From NCBI RefSeq assembly GCF_003130795.1, contig NZ_CP029352.1, forward strand, positions 423,001 through 487,000: DNA of 64,000 nt, written 5' to 3'. Numbering within the stretch: position 1 is the first letter of the stretch; each line of letters begins with the position of its first letter. This DNA comes from Azospirillum thermophilum. Its GTDB lineage: Bacteria > Pseudomonadota > Alphaproteobacteria > Azospirillales > Azospirillaceae. The position numbers and the translations under genes were made by a program. Positions 27,651 through 37,441 of this stretch are shown piece after piece. The notes beneath the pieces were generated by a model. It worked only from the letters and a program-made list of their open reading frames with translations, was not told where the DNA came from and did not search any database.

Positions 27651-29515
27651 ATGACGACCGACAGCACCCTGCCCGACGCGCTGGAGGGCGAGGCCACGCC
27701 CGAAGCGGTGCCCTGCCGGGAGCCGGCCGATTTCTACGCGCCGCAGGCCCGCGATACCATCGCCCGGCTGTTCCGCCGCTTCCTGGACGAGAATGTGCTG
27801 ACCGCCAGCGAGCTGCTGCACGGGCCGCGGCATCAGAACGCTCTGTCCAACACGCCGACCTTCGTCGCCGCGCTGCAGCAGACCGAGCGGGCGAGCGGCC
27901 GGCGCGGCGTGCTGACCCCGCTGGTCAACGAACTTGCCCGGCTGGCGCGCGAGCGGATCAAGGACAGCCCGCCGCCCGAACTGGCGCCCGACCGCTATGC
28001 CGCCACCGCCGCCGGGCTGCTGGCCGACCCGGCGCTCGGCCGGTTCCGGCTGGAGGCGGCGCTGACCCAGCATCTGCAGGCCTGCCGCAACTTCTCGGAA
28101 AAGGCGGCGCGGCTGCTCGACCTCGCGGAGGCGACGGAGGACGCCGACGCGCTGGCGCCCATCGAGCGGCTGCTGGGCGAGATCCTGGCGAGCGACGCCG
28201 GCTGCGCCTCCTGCGGGCAGGATGCCGCCTTCCCGCGGCTGGTCGAGATGATCGTCACGCTGGTGGCCGCCGACCGCCCCCTGCCGGAGGACGCCCCGCC
28301 GGTCTTTCGCCGGCTGGAGACCCTGCTGCGCCGGACCCCGCTGCCCGGCCTGTGCGACAAGCTGATGGCGGCCTTCCGGCGCGAACTCGCCAAGCCCGCC
28401 TGCTTCACCATCGCCAGCGCCGGCGACCTGTTCGGCATCGAGTCGGTGCAGCGCGAGATCCTGGCGCTGAGCGAGCTGGCGGGGCGGGTGCGGACGGAGA
28501 GCGGCTATATCGGCGGCGCCCGGACCGAGGAGGCGCTGCAGCGCCGCTGCGCCCTGCTGGTGAACGAGGACACGGTGCCGGAGATCACCAAGGGCCGCAG
28601 CTTCATCCAGAAGCTGCGCATCCTGTTCGTCCTGCAGAAGATGCCGCTGGCCCCCACCGCGGCGCGGGCGGTGACCGACTATCTGAAGTCCTTCTTCGAC
28701 AGCCGCGACTTCGCCGGCCGGCTGCTCGACTGCTGGAAGGAGCGCAACGACAAGCTGAAGGGCATCGCCGAAGTGCAGGCGATGGTGCTGGCCAGCACCC
28801 TGCCGGAGGAGGAGCGCGAGGCGGCGGCCCATCAGCTCGACGAGGTCCAGAACAGCTTCCTGCGCACCCAGCGCATCCTGCTGCCGCTGCTGGGCAAGAC
28901 CGACCCGTTTCCCGAGGCGGTGCTGGAGGTGCTGAAGCTGGCCGCCGACGGCGCCTTCTGCACGGGCAAGAGCCGCCAGCAGGCCGCCCGCGCCCTCTAC
29001 CGCCAGGTGCACCGCCCGCGCTTCATCCGCGCCTTCCTGCTGAGCGTCAGCGGGGCGCGCGAACGCGCCGCCCGCACGACGTGGCTGCGCCAGTCGCTGG
29101 GCATGCTGGGCCTGCCCTTCATCGAGCTGGCCGCGCTGAGCGTGCTGGTGGTGGATGACGAGGACGGGCCGCGCAGCTTCGTCGCGACGACCCTGCGCGA
29201 CCTCGGCATCACCCGCATCGAGGAGGCCCGCGACGGCCAGGAGGCACTGGACCTGCTGTCGGCGCCGGAGGCGCGCTACGACCTGATCATCTGCGACTGG
29301 ATGATGCCGCGCCTCAGCGGCCTGGAGCTGCTGAAGCGCGTGCGCGAGCGGGACGCGGAGCTGCCGTTCCTGATGGTGACGGCGCTCGCCACGTTGAAGG
29401 CGGTCGAACACGCCCTTGCCCACCATGTGAGCGCCTACATCGCGAAGCCCTTCACCCCGACCAGCTTGAGGACAAGGTGCTGGTGGTGCTGGCGCAGCGG
29501 ACGGGGGAGGGGTGA
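27651..29515 (+). CDS. Large receiver protein with unrecognised N-terminal region, 3' frameshift
   Basis: About 621 residues. Residues 1-490 are helical and match no family I recognise. They include a CASCGQD pair of Cys, SFIQKLRILFVLQKMPL and AADGAFCTGKSRQQAARALY. A CheY-like receiver follows (VLVVDDEDGPRS, phospho-Asp in LIICDWMMPRLSG, switch Thr in LMVTALA, Lys in YIAKPF). After KPFTP the frame is lost. One extra C in the CCCC at 29455-29458 restores DQLEDKVLVVLAQRTGEG and a stop at 29513-29515, the expected receiver end. ATG 27651 follows GAGGGGG. An effector-first, receiver-last order is unusual. It is co-directional with the hybrid kinase and probably its partner. Confidence 0.85.
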
Positions 29516-29532
29516 GGGGATATGTCCTGTGA

Positions 29533-29622
29533 TGGCGGACAGGGTGGGATTCGAACCCACGGTAGGCTCGCACCTACGGCGGTTTTCAAGACCGCTGCCT
29601 TAAACCGCTCGGCCACCTGTCC
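29533..29622 (-). tRNA. tRNA-Ser (UGA)
   Basis: A 90-nt class II tRNA with CCA encoded. The acceptor stem GGACAGG pairs with CCTGTCC, discriminator G. The anticodon loop CTTGAAA gives anticodon TGA (29588-29586), reading UCA/UCG serine codons. A long variable arm (GTAGGTGCGAGCCTAC) and T-arm GGGTTCGAATCCC are present. Confidence 0.97.
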
Positions 29623-29664
29623 GTTGGGTCTGGCGATATAGAAAGCCGCGGCGCCGGTCAAGAG

Positions 29665-29683
29665 GCGTTGCGCAGGGCAACGC
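29665..29683 (-). terminator. Hairpin after hypothetical gene
   Basis: GCGTTGC and GCAACGC form a 7-bp stem with a 5-nt loop. It is downstream of the minus-strand gene ending at 29716 and upstream of the tRNA. There is no strong T-run, so it is a weak terminator candidate. Confidence 0.3.
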
Positions 29684-29715
29684 TCCCTCCGGCCGCCCCG
29701 TCCCGGTGTCGCGCG

Positions 29716-30288
29716 TCACAGGCGGATCGGGCGGCCGAGCTGGCGCAGGCGCTTCACCGGCTTCGGCGGACTCGGGCTGTCGGAGAAGTCGGGGAGGCTG
29801 GGGGCGCGGTCGATGGTGCGGCGGACCAGAAGCATCGCCTGATCCAGATCGTCCAGAACCGCCGGCGGCACCCGGTCGGCATAGGGCGGACGAGTCAGGC
29901 GGTCGCGGGTCTGCTGCAGCAGGCGCACCTCCGGCTCGAACAGCTCGCGGGCGCCGATCGGAAGGACCTGGTCCTCGCGCATCGTCTCGAAATAACGGCG
30001 GGTCGAGGTCACCAGCAGGCCGGTCAACAGCAGGTCCATCCGCTCGAACTCGGCCCGCAGCTCGGTCCGGCGGGCGTCGTCGCTGCCCTGCAGGCGGTCC
30101 TCGGTCAGCGCCGTCAGGGCGCGGACCTCCTCCACCTTCTTGCGGAAGTCGAGGAAGGAGGCGAAGCGGTCGTCGCCCATGTCGCGCTGGGCCCGCTCGG
30201 CCAGGGCCACGGCCTCGGTGGCCTGCCGCTCGATCGCGGTCAGCAGGCCCCGCACCTCGTCGAGGCTGAATTTGCGTGTCCAAACCAT
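29716..30288 (-). CDS. Hypothetical helical protein
   Basis: Not recognised; 190 residues starting VWTRKFSLDEVRGLLTAIERQ with ATG 30288 (an upstream in-frame start at 30306 is less likely). It is strongly helical and charged with coiled-coil character (about residues 8-120) and has a Pro-rich, basic C-terminus. There is no signal peptide or membrane segment. It sits downstream of xthA on the same strand, separated by 128 bp with a strong inverted repeat, so it may have its own promoter. Confidence 0.65.
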   Translation of the reverse strand: MVWTRKFSLDEVRGLLTAIERQATEAVALAERAQRDMGDDRFASFLDFRKKVEEVRALTALTEDRLQGSDDARRTELRAEFERMDLLLTGLLVTSTRRYFETMREDQVLPIGARELFEPEVRLLQQTRDRLTRPPYADRVPPAVLDDLDQAMLLVRRTIDRAPSLPDFSDSPSPPKPVKRLRQLGRPIRL

Positions 30289-30301
30289 GCCGACCCTGGC
30301 C

Positions 30302-30327
30302 GTCACCCGGATGTCCGTCCGGGTGAC
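30302..30327. promoter_or_regulatory. Perfect 10-bp inverted repeat between xthA and hypothetical gene
   Basis: GTCACCCGGA and TCCGGGTGAC flank a 6-nt loop, 14 bp upstream of the start of the hypothetical gene. It could terminate the erpA-xthA transcript (no T-run) or be an operator or 5'-UTR hairpin for the downstream gene. Confidence 0.45.
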
Positions 30328-30416
30328 TCTAGCGGCAAAGGTTTTAACAAAATGCTGTGCTCACGTTTGCCGCCCTCCGCGCAGCGCGGCGCAAGCCGGC
30401 GGGCGGGCGTGAGGCG

Positions 30417-31190
30417 TCAGCGGTCGCGAAGCTCCAGCACCACCGGCGTGTGGTCCGACGCCTTCTCCGCTCCGCGCGGGCGGCGGTCGATGGTGCAGTC
30501 GATCAGCCGGTCGGCCGCCTGGGGCGACAGCAGGAAATGGTCGATGCGCAGGCCCAGGTCCCGCGGCCAGCTTCCGGCCTGATAGTCCCAGAAGGTGTAC
30601 GCGTGGTCGTCGTCGTGCAGCGCCCTGTACGCCTCGGTCAGACCGAGGTTCAGCAGGGCGCGGAACCTGGCCCGCGTCTGCGGCAGGAACAGGGCGTCGC
30701 GGGCGAAGGCGGCCGGGCTGAAGACGTCGCGCGCCTCCGGAATGACGTTGTAGTCGCCGCCCAGCACGAAGGGCACCTCGCGCTCCAGCATGCCGCGGGC
30801 GTGCGCGTACAGCCGGTCCATCCAGCGCAGCTTGTACGCGTACTTGTCCCCCGGCGCCGGGTTGCCGTTCGGCAGGTACAGGCTGGCGATGCGCAGGCCC
30901 TGCACGGTGGCCTCGACATAGCGGGCCTGCTCGTCCTCCTCCTCGCCGGGCAGGCGGGTCATCACCTCCTCGGCCGGCGTCTTGGACAGCAGGGCGACGC
31001 CGTTGTAGGCCTTCTGCCCGACGACGGCGACGTGGTAGCCGAGCTCCTCGAACGCCTCCCGCGGGAAGGCGGCGGTCTCGCATTTGATTTCCTGCAGCAG
31101 GACCACGTCGGGGGAGGCGGCGCGCAGCCAGTCGGTGATCAGCGCAAGCCGCGCCTTCGCCGAATTGACGTTCCAGGTGGCGATCTTCAA
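30417..31190 (-). CDS. xthA: Exodeoxyribonuclease III
   Basis: Removes nucleotides from 3' ends and cleaves abasic sites in base-excision repair (EC 3.1.11.2). 257 residues. Family motifs: LKIATWNVNSAKAR, LLQEIKCE (metal Glu), PNGNPAPGDKYAYK, LGGDYNVIPEARDVFSP, TFWDYQAGSWPRDLGLRIDH and EKASDHTPVV. The likely start is a TTG (31190), because the conserved N-terminus begins there and the frame above it is antisense to other genes. It lies 17 bp after erpA on the same strand, probably in one operon. Confidence 0.93.
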   Translation of the reverse strand: MKIATWNVNSAKARLALITDWLRAASPDVVLLQEIKCETAAFPREAFEELGYHVAVVGQKAYNGVALLSKTPAEEVMTRLPGEEEDEQARYVEATVQGLRIASLYLPNGNPAPGDKYAYKLRWMDRLYAHARGMLEREVPFVLGGDYNVIPEARDVFSPAAFARDALFLPQTRARFRALLNLGLTEAYRALHDDDHAYTFWDYQAGSWPRDLGLRIDHFLLSPQAADRLIDCTIDRRPRGAEKASDHTPVVLELRDR

Positions 31191-31207
31191 GGCGTCGGAT
31201 CCGGCCG

Positions 31208-31570
31208 TCAGACGGCGAAGGAGTTGCCGCAGCCGCAGGATGCGGTGGCGTTGGGGTTCTTGATCTGGAAGGAGGCGCCGATCAGGTCCTCCACATAGTC
31301 CAGCGTCGCCCCGGCCAGCAGGTCGAGCGAGCAGTCGTCGGTGACGATCTTCGTCCCGTCCTTCTCGAAGACGTGGTCGTCCTCGTTCACCGTGTCGTCG
31401 AAGCCGAAGCCGTATTGGAAGCCGGAGCAGCCGCCGCCGGAAACGGTCAGCCGCAGCATCAGGGCCGGATTGCCCTCCTGCCGGATCAAAAAGGCGACGC
31501 GGCGGGCGGCGCTGTCGCTGATCCCGAGGACGCGGGCGTCGGTCGGGACCGGGGTGGCGGTGTCGGGCAT
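31208..31570 (-). CDS. erpA: Iron-sulfur cluster insertion protein (ErpA/IscA A-type carrier)
   Basis: An A-type carrier that delivers Fe-S clusters to apoproteins. 120 residues. The three cluster-ligand Cys are visible: one in SGGGCSGFQY and two in ASCGCGNSF. The FDDTVNEDDHVFEKDGTKIV and DYVEDLIGASFQIKNPNA segments fit ErpA. ATG 31570 has AGGAGG at ideal spacing. The frame is open upstream to 31765 but that part is Arg/Pro-rich non-family sequence. It is the first gene of the erpA-xthA unit and is divergent from dgt. Confidence 0.88.
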   Translation of the reverse strand: MPDTATPVPTDARVLGISDSAARRVAFLIRQEGNPALMLRLTVSGGGCSGFQYGFGFDDTVNEDDHVFEKDGTKIVTDDCSLDLLAGATLDYVEDLIGASFQIKNPNATASCGCGNSFAV

Positions 31571-31763
31571 GGGCCGGACCTCCTGGGGGAATGCGGTGCG
31601 GAAAGGCTCGGTCATGAATGTAAGGGGAGGCGGCGGCTTCGTCAAAGTTCGGGCAGGGCTGCGGCCGGCGCGGGGAGCGTGCGGGAGACTCGGGCCGTGC
31701 CGGTCCGCGCCCTGTCCGCCTTCGCCGTTGCGCCGGCCGGCCCCCATGGGTAGTGTCCGCGCC

Positions 31764-32963
31764 ATGACGGCGGAATTCCCCCACGGCCGGCCGGCCCCCT
31801 ATGCCTGCGACCCGGATCACACCCGCGGCCGGCTGGTGGCGGAGCCCGAAAGCCCGACTCGCTCGTGCTTCCAGCGCGACCGCGACCGCATCGTGCATTC
31901 CGGCGCCTTCCGCAAGCTGAAGTACAAGACGCAGGTCTTCGTCTACCACGAGGGCGATTATTACCGCACCCGGCTGACCCACAGCCTGGAGGTGGCGCAG
32001 ATCGCCCGCTCGATCTCGCGCACGCTGGGGCTGAACGAGGATCTGGCGGAGGCGGTGGCGCTGGCCCACGACCTGGGCCACACCCCCTTCGGCCATGCCG
32101 GCGAGGATGCGCTGAACGCCTGCATGGCGCCCTACGGCGGCTTCGCCCACAACGACCAGACGCTGCGCATCCTGACGATGCTGGAGCGGCGCTACGCCGA
32201 CTTCGACGGGCTGAACCTGACCTGGGAAGCGCTGGAAGGGGTGGTCAAGCACAACGGCCCGCTGCTGCCGCTGCCGCCCGGCGAGCGGCTGCCGACGACG
32301 CTGGAGTCCTTCCAGCGGGTGTGGGACCTGGAGCTGCATACCAATCCGGGCATCGAGGCGCAGGTGGCGGCGTTGGCCGACGACATCGCCTACAACAACC
32401 ACGACATCGACGACGGCCTGCGTGCCGGCCTGTTCACGGTGGACGAGGTGGCGGAGCTGCCGCTGGTCGGCCCGGTGGTCCGGCAGGTCTGCGACCGCTA
32501 TCCCGGGCTGGAGCGCTCCCGCCTGATCCACGAGACGATCCGGCGCATGATCAACGACATGGTCACCGACCTGCTGGCGGAGACGCGGCGGCGGCTCGAC
32601 CGCCACCGGCCGGGCAGCGCCGCCGAGCTGCGCGCCCTGCCCGAGGCGATGGTCAGCTTCTCCCCCGACATGCTGGAGGCGCAGAAGCCGCTGCGCGCCT
32701 TCCTGCGCAAGCGGATGTACCGCCATTACCGGGTCAACCGGGAGATGAGCAAGTGCAAGCGCGTCGTGACGGCCCTGTTCGAGCTGTTCATGGCGGAGCC
32801 CAACACCCTGCCCACCCAGTGGCAGCAGGAGATCGCGGCCGGGGGCGGCGATACGGACCTTGTGGTGCGGGCGCGCCATGTGGCCGATTATATCGCCGGC
32901 ATGACCGACCGCTACGCGCTGGCCGAGTACGGCCGCCTTTTCGACATGGACGCCAAGACCTAA
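31764..32963 (+). CDS. dgt: Deoxyguanosinetriphosphate triphosphohydrolase-like protein
   Basis: An HD-domain dNTP triphosphohydrolase of the type common in alphaproteobacteria, hydrolysing dNTPs to nucleoside and triphosphate. 399 residues. Metal ligands are in [16 protein letters not shown] (His) and [16 protein letters not shown] (His-Asp). [15 protein letters not shown] and [16 protein letters not shown] are family signatures. ATG 31764 was chosen because it begins the family sequence; upstream sequence in frame is antisense to erpA. It is followed by argS after only 4 bp. Confidence 0.92.
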   Translation: MTAEFPHGRPAPYACDPDHTRGRLVAEPESPTRSCFQRDRDRIVHSGAFRKLKYKTQVFVYHEGDYYRTRLTHSLEVAQIARSISRTLGLNEDLAEAVALAHDLGHTPFGHAGEDALNACMAPYGGFAHNDQTLRILTMLERRYADFDGLNLTWEALEGVVKHNGPLLPLPPGERLPTTLESFQRVWDLELHTNPGIEAQVAALADDIAYNNHDIDDGLRAGLFTVDEVAELPLVGPVVRQVCDRYPGLERSRLIHETIRRMINDMVTDLLAETRRRLDRHRPGSAAELRALPEAMVSFSPDMLEAQKPLRAFLRKRMYRHYRVNREMSKCKRVVTALFELFMAEPNTLPTQWQQEIAAGGGDTDLVVRARHVADYIAGMTDRYALAEYGRLFDMDAKT

Positions 32964-32967
32964 GACG

Positions 32968-34728
32968 ATGAATATTTTCAAGGCCTTCGAGACCGACATC
33001 CGCAAGCTGCTCGACGAGCTGGCCGCCGAGGGCGCGATCCCCTCGGGGCTGGACACCAGCCGCCTGACGGTGGAGCCGCCGCGCGAGGCCGCCCATGGCG
33101 ACCTGTCGACCAACGCGGCGATGATCCTGGCCAAGCCCGCCGGCAAGCCGCCCCGCGCCCTGGCCGAGCTGCTGGTCGCCAAGCTGAAGGCGCGTCCGGA
33201 CGTCACCAGTGTCGAGATCGCGGGTCCCGGCTTCGTGAACCTGCGCCTGTCGCCCGGCGTCTGGCGCGACCGCATCCGCGACGTGCTGACCGCCGGCACC
33301 GCCTACGGCGACAGCGACATGGGCCGCGGCGAGCCGGTGAACGTCGAGTATGTCTCGGCCAACCCGACCGGCCCGCTGCATGCCGCCCACGGCCGCGGCG
33401 CGGTGTTCGGCGACGCGCTCGCCTCGCTGCTGCACAAGGCCGGCCACGCCGTCACCCGCGAGTACTACATCAACGACGCCGGCGCGCAGGTCGACGTGCT
33501 GGCCCGCTCCACCTTCCTGCGCTACCGCGAGGCGCTGGGCGAGGACATCGGCGAGATCCCGGCCGGCCTCTATCCCGGCGAGTATCTGAAGGAGGTCGGG
33601 CAGGCGCTGGCCGAGCGCGACGGCGCCAGGTGGGTCGGAACCGACGAGTCCGAGTGGCTGCCGGCCTGCCGCGGCTTCGCCATCGACATGATCATGGGCT
33701 GGATCCGCGAGGATCTGGGCGTGCTGGGCGTGAAGATGGACGTCTACAGCTCCGAACGCGCGCTGGTCGCGGCGGGGGCGGTGGACACCGCGCTGAAGAC
33801 GCTGGAGGACCGCGGCCTGATCTATGTCGGCGTGCTGGAGCCGCCGAAGGGCAAGAAGCCCGACGACTGGGAGCCGCGGCCGCAGACCCTGTTCAAGTCC
33901 ACCGGATTCGGCGACGACGTGGACCGGCCGCTGAAGAAGTCGGACGGCAGCTTCACCTATTTCTCCAACGACATCGCCTACCACTACGACAAGTACCGGC
34001 GCGGCTGCGGCGCGCTGATCGACGTGTGGGGCGCCGACCACGGCGGCTACGTCAAGCGCATGCAGGCGGCCACCACGGCGATCACCGAGGGCAAGGCGGC
34101 GCTGGACGTGAAGCTGTGCCAGCTCGTCCACCTGATGCAGAACGGCCAGCCGGTGAAGATGTCCAAGCGGGCCGGCACCTTCGTCACGCTGCGCGACGTG
34201 ATCGAGGCGGTGGGCAAGGACGTCGTCCGCTTCATCATGCTGACCCGGCGCAACGACCAGACGCTGGAGTTCGACTACGCCAAGGTGACCGAGCAGTCGA
34301 AGGACAACCCGGTCTTCTACGTGCAGTACGCGCACGCCCGCATCCGTTCGGTGCTACGCCATGCCGCCGCCGCCATGCCGGGCGCCGACCTGTCGCCGGC
34401 GGCGCTGGCGGCCCGCGCCGACCTCGCCCGCCTCGACGCCGAGGAGGAGATGGCGCTGGCCCGCCGCATGGCCTCCTGGCCGCGGCTGGTCGAGGCGGCG
34501 GCCGAGGCGCATGAGCCGCACCGCGTCGCCTTCTACCTCTACGACCTCGCCAGCGACTTCCACGCCCTGTGGAACAAGGGCAAGGAGGACACCACGCTCC
34601 GCTTCCTGGTCGAGGGCGACGAGGAGGTGACGGTGGCCCGTCTGGCGCTGATCAGCGCGGTCGCCACCGTGATCGCCTCCGGCCTCGCCGTGATGGGGGT
34701 GGAGCCGGTGGAGGAGATGCGCTCGTGA
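32968..34728 (+). CDS. argS: Arginyl-tRNA synthetase
   Basis: Charges tRNA-Arg with arginine (EC 6.1.1.19). 586 residues, class I. The N-terminal tRNA-binding domain is followed by the HIGH-type motif [15 protein letters not shown] and the KMSKR-type loop [23 protein letters not shown] and the anticodon-binding C-terminus ([16 protein letters not shown]) are typical. It is tightly spaced with dgt (4 bp) and overlaps the SPOR-domain gene (GTGA). Confidence 0.98.
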   Translation: MNIFKAFETDIRKLLDELAAEGAIPSGLDTSRLTVEPPREAAHGDLSTNAAMILAKPAGKPPRALAELLVAKLKARPDVTSVEIAGPGFVNLRLSPGVWRDRIRDVLTAGTAYGDSDMGRGEPVNVEYVSANPTGPLHAAHGRGAVFGDALASLLHKAGHAVTREYYINDAGAQVDVLARSTFLRYREALGEDIGEIPAGLYPGEYLKEVGQALAERDGARWVGTDESEWLPACRGFAIDMIMGWIREDLGVLGVKMDVYSSERALVAAGAVDTALKTLEDRGLIYVGVLEPPKGKKPDDWEPRPQTLFKSTGFGDDVDRPLKKSDGSFTYFSNDIAYHYDKYRRGCGALIDVWGADHGGYVKRMQAATTAITEGKAALDVKLCQLVHLMQNGQPVKMSKRAGTFVTLRDVIEAVGKDVVRFIMLTRRNDQTLEFDYAKVTEQSKDNPVFYVQYAHARIRSVLRHAAAAMPGADLSPAALAARADLARLDAEEEMALARRMASWPRLVEAAAEAHEPHRVAFYLYDLASDFHALWNKGKEDTTLRFLVEGDEEVTVARLALISAVATVIASGLAVMGVEPVEEMRS

Positions 34729-35723
34729 AGTATGAGGGCGACGTGAACTACGCGACGGATCCCTACGGCTACCGCCCGGCGCAGGCGCCCAACCGGCGCG
34801 GGCTGTGGACGCTCGGCTTCGCCGTGGTGGGGATCGTCGCCTTCGCCGGGACCATCCTCGTCGCCTACCGCGGCGGCGACCGCCTGTCGGCCGACGGTAC
34901 CCCGCCGCTGCTGACCGCCGACCCGTCGCCGGCCAAGTCCAGGCCCGAACAGCCGGGCGGGCTGGAGGTGCCGCACCAGGACAAGCTGGTCTACCAGCGG
35001 CTGAACGAGCGTACCACCCAGCCGAACATCGAACGGCTGCTGCCGCCGCCGGAGACCCCGCTGCCGCGCCCGGTGGTGACGCCGTCGATGCCGTCCCCGC
35101 CGCCGCTGCCCTCCGCCCCGTCGATCGGGCAGCTTCCGCCGGGTTCGACCGCCACGGTGCCGCGCGAGCAGGTGGAGGCGCCGCCTGCCGGCGATGCCGC
35201 CGCTTCGGCCGCTGCGGCGGCATCGCCGGCGCCCGCCGCTGCCGCCCCCGCCGCTCCGGGCGTCAAGCCCGCCCCGGCCGCCAAGCCGGCGGCCCCGGTG
35301 CAGAGCGCGGCGCTGCCCTCGCCCCCGCCCGGCGGGAAGCCCGCCGCGGCGTCGCAGCCGGCGGCTCCGCCGGCCGCCAAGGCCCCCGCTCCGGCGCCGC
35401 AGGCTGCCGCCCCGCAACCCACCAAATCCGAACAGGCCAAATCCGAACAGACCAAACCCGCTGCGGCCGGCGGATCGGGCGGCTGGCGCGTGCAGCTCGC
35501 CTCGGTGAAGAGCGAGACGGAGGCCGCCGCGGAGTGGAAGCGCCTCGCCGGCAAGTACGGCGGCGCGCTCGGCGGGCTGAGCTTCCAGGTCGCCAGGGTC
35601 GATCTCGGCGAGAAGGGGATCTTCTACCGCGTGCAGGGCGGCGGGCTGGACGAGACGCGCGCCAAGTCGGTGTGCGCCCAGCTCCGGTCGCAGAATGTGG
35701 GGTGCGTGGTTGTCCGTCCCTGA
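34725..35723 (+). CDS. SPOR-domain membrane protein
   Basis: A 332-residue inner-membrane protein with a short cytoplasmic N-terminus, one membrane helix (about residues 27-48), a periplasmic Pro/Ala-rich linker (about 60-255) and a C-terminal SPOR domain ([21 protein letters not shown] to [11 protein letters not shown]). SPOR domains bind denuded septal peptidoglycan, so a role in cell division or envelope remodelling is likely. The GTG start overlaps the argS stop (GTGA), indicating translational coupling. The 3' end overlaps the proposed nagZ start. Confidence 0.88.
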   Translation: MKYEGDVNYATDPYGYRPAQAPNRRGLWTLGFAVVGIVAFAGTILVAYRGGDRLSADGTPPLLTADPSPAKSRPEQPGGLEVPHQDKLVYQRLNERTTQPNIERLLPPPETPLPRPVVTPSMPSPPPLPSAPSIGQLPPGSTATVPREQVEAPPAGDAAASAAAAASPAPAAAAPAAPGVKPAPAAKPAAPVQSAALPSPPPGGKPAAASQPAAPPAAKAPAPAPQAAAPQPTKSEQAKSEQTKPAAAGGSGGWRVQLASVKSETEAAAEWKRLAGKYGGALGGLSFQVARVDLGEKGIFYRVQGGGLDETRAKSVCAQLRSQNVGCVVVRP

Positions 35724-36750
35724 GGCGCAGAGGCCGCGCGCGGTTGTCTTCGGCTGCGCCGGGCTGGAGCTGGAGGCGGCGGAGGCCGCCTTCTTCCGCG
35801 ATGCCGATCCGCTCGGCTTCATCCTGTTCCGCCGCAACTGCGACACGCCCGACCAGGTGCGGGCTCTGGTCGCCGCGATGCGCGAGTCGGTCGGACGGCC
35901 GGACGCCCCGGTCCTGATCGACCAGGAGGGCGGCCGGGTCGCCCGCATGCGTCCGCCGCACTGGGCGGCGCATCCGCCGATGCGCGTCTTCGGCGAACTG
36001 GCCGCCCGCGACCGCGCCGCCGGGCGCGAGGCCGCCTGGATCAACGGGCGGCTGCTGGCGGCGATGCTGGCGGACGCCGGCGTGACGGTCGATTGCGCGC
36101 CGGTCTGCGACGTGCCGGTGGAAGGCGCCCACGACATCATCGGCGACCGCGCCTTCTCCCGCGATCCCGCCCTGGTGGCCGAGCTTGCCCGCGCCATGGG
36201 GGAGGGGCTGCTGGCCGGCGGCGTGCTGCCGGTGGTCAAGCACATCCCCGGCCACGGCCGCGCCTTCGCCGACAGCCATGCCGAGCTGCCGGTGGTCGAG
36301 GCCAGCCGGGCGGAGCTGGAGGCGACCGACTTCGCGCCCTTCCGCGCGCTGGCCGACCTGCCGCTGGGCATGGTGGCGCATGTGGTGCTGAAGGCCGTCG
36401 ACCCCGATGCGCCGGCCAGCACCTCGGCCATCGTGATGCGCGAGGTGGTGCGCGGGCCGGCCATCGGCTTCGGCGGACTGCTGTTCAGCGACGACCTGTC
36501 GATGGGCGCCCTGAAGGGCGACATGGGCGAGCGGGCGCGTTCCGTGCTGGCCGCGGGGCTGGATATCGTGCTCCACTGCAACGGCGTCATGGCGGAGATG
36601 GAGACGGTCGCGGCCGTCGTCCCGCCGATGGGCGACGAGACGGCCCGGCGCTGGGCGCGGGCCGAGGCGGCGCGCGGCCGGCCGCAGCCGGCGGACCTGG
36701 AGCAACTGACCGCCCGCCTTGCCGAGTTGCTCGGCATGGCCGCGGCCTGA
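35695..36750 (+). CDS. nagZ: Beta-N-acetylhexosaminidase NagZ
   Basis: A cytoplasmic family 3 glycoside hydrolase that removes GlcNAc from muropeptides during peptidoglycan recycling. 351 residues from ATG 35695; a TTG at 35710 is an alternative that shortens the overlap with the SPOR gene. Signatures: LIDQEGGRVARMR, KHIPGHGRAFADSHAELP (the His loop), and the catalytic Asp in FSDDLSMGAL. It lies in the argS-SPOR-nagZ-M50-scpA run. Confidence 0.95.
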   Translation: MWGAWLSVPEAQRPRAVVFGCAGLELEAAEAAFFRDADPLGFILFRRNCDTPDQVRALVAAMRESVGRPDAPVLIDQEGGRVARMRPPHWAAHPPMRVFGELAARDRAAGREAAWINGRLLAAMLADAGVTVDCAPVCDVPVEGAHDIIGDRAFSRDPALVAELARAMGEGLLAGGVLPVVKHIPGHGRAFADSHAELPVVEASRAELEATDFAPFRALADLPLGMVAHVVLKAVDPDAPASTSAIVMREVVRGPAIGFGGLLFSDDLSMGALKGDMGERARSVLAAGLDIVLHCNGVMAEMETVAAVVPPMGDETARRWARAEAARGRPQPADLEQLTARLAELLGMAAA

Positions 36751-36763
36751 CGGGAGGGTGCGG

Positions 36764-37441
36764 GTGGAGCAGTGGATCTTCAGCGTGACCGCGGTGGCGC
36801 TTCCGGCCATCCTCGCGATCACGCTGCACGAGGCGGCGCACGGCTATGTCGCCTGGCGTCTCGGCGACGATACCGCCTACCGCATGGGCCGGGTCACCTT
36901 CAATCCGTTGCGCCACATCGACCCGCTCGGCACCGTGCTGCTGCCGGCGGTGATGTATTTCACCACCGGCTTCCTGTTCGGCTGGGCCAAGCCGGTGCCG
37001 GTCAATTTCAGCCGCCTCGACCATCCGCGCCGCGACATGGTGTGGGTGGCGCTGGCCGGGCCGGGGACGAACTTCCTGCTCGCCGTGCTGTCGGCCGTGG
37101 TCTGGGGCTTCACCGGCGAGGACGGCGGTCCGGCCGAGCAGTGGCTCGCCATGGCGATGCAGGTGTCGATCCTCATCAACGTCATCCTGATGGTGTTCAA
37201 CCTGATCCCGCTGCCGCCGCTCGACGGCGGCCGGGTGGCGGTCGGCGTCCTGCCCGACGCGCTGGCCTTCCCGCTGGCGCGGCTGGAGCGGTTCGGCCTG
37301 CCGATCCTGCTGGCCGCCTTCTTCCTGCTGCCCATGCTGGGCCGGCAGATCGGCGTGAACCTGAATCTGGTCGGCTGGGTCCTCGGGCCGCCGGTCGACG
37401 CGGTGATCAACTTCATCCTGATGCTGACCGGGAATGACTGA
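36764..37441 (+). CDS. Site-2 protease family (M50) membrane metalloprotease
   Basis: A 225-residue integral membrane protein of the small M50 type often found next to scpA. Zinc-site motif HEAAH lies in the first membrane region (ITLHEAAHGYVAW). The third ligand motif is in LIPLPPLDGGRVA. Several hydrophobic segments cover the rest. GTG 36764 follows CGGGAGGG. The stop overlaps the scpA start by 8 bp. No anti-sigma factor lies nearby, so the substrate is unknown. Confidence 0.9.
   Translation: MEQWIFSVTAVALPAILAITLHEAAHGYVAWRLGDDTAYRMGRVTFNPLRHIDPLGTVLLPAVMYFTTGFLFGWAKPVPVNFSRLDHPRRDMVWVALAGPGTNFLLAVLSAVVWGFTGEDGGPAEQWLAMAMQVSILINVILMVFNLIPLPPLDGGRVAVGVLPDALAFPLARLERFGLPILLAAFFLLPMLGRQIGVNLNLVGWVLGPPVDAVINFILMLTGND

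Noticed and set aside
30417-33299. A 960-codon minus-strand frame upstream of xthA
   Set aside because: Only its 3' end (xthA) encodes family motifs. The rest is antisense to dgt and argS or a shifted reading of erpA.
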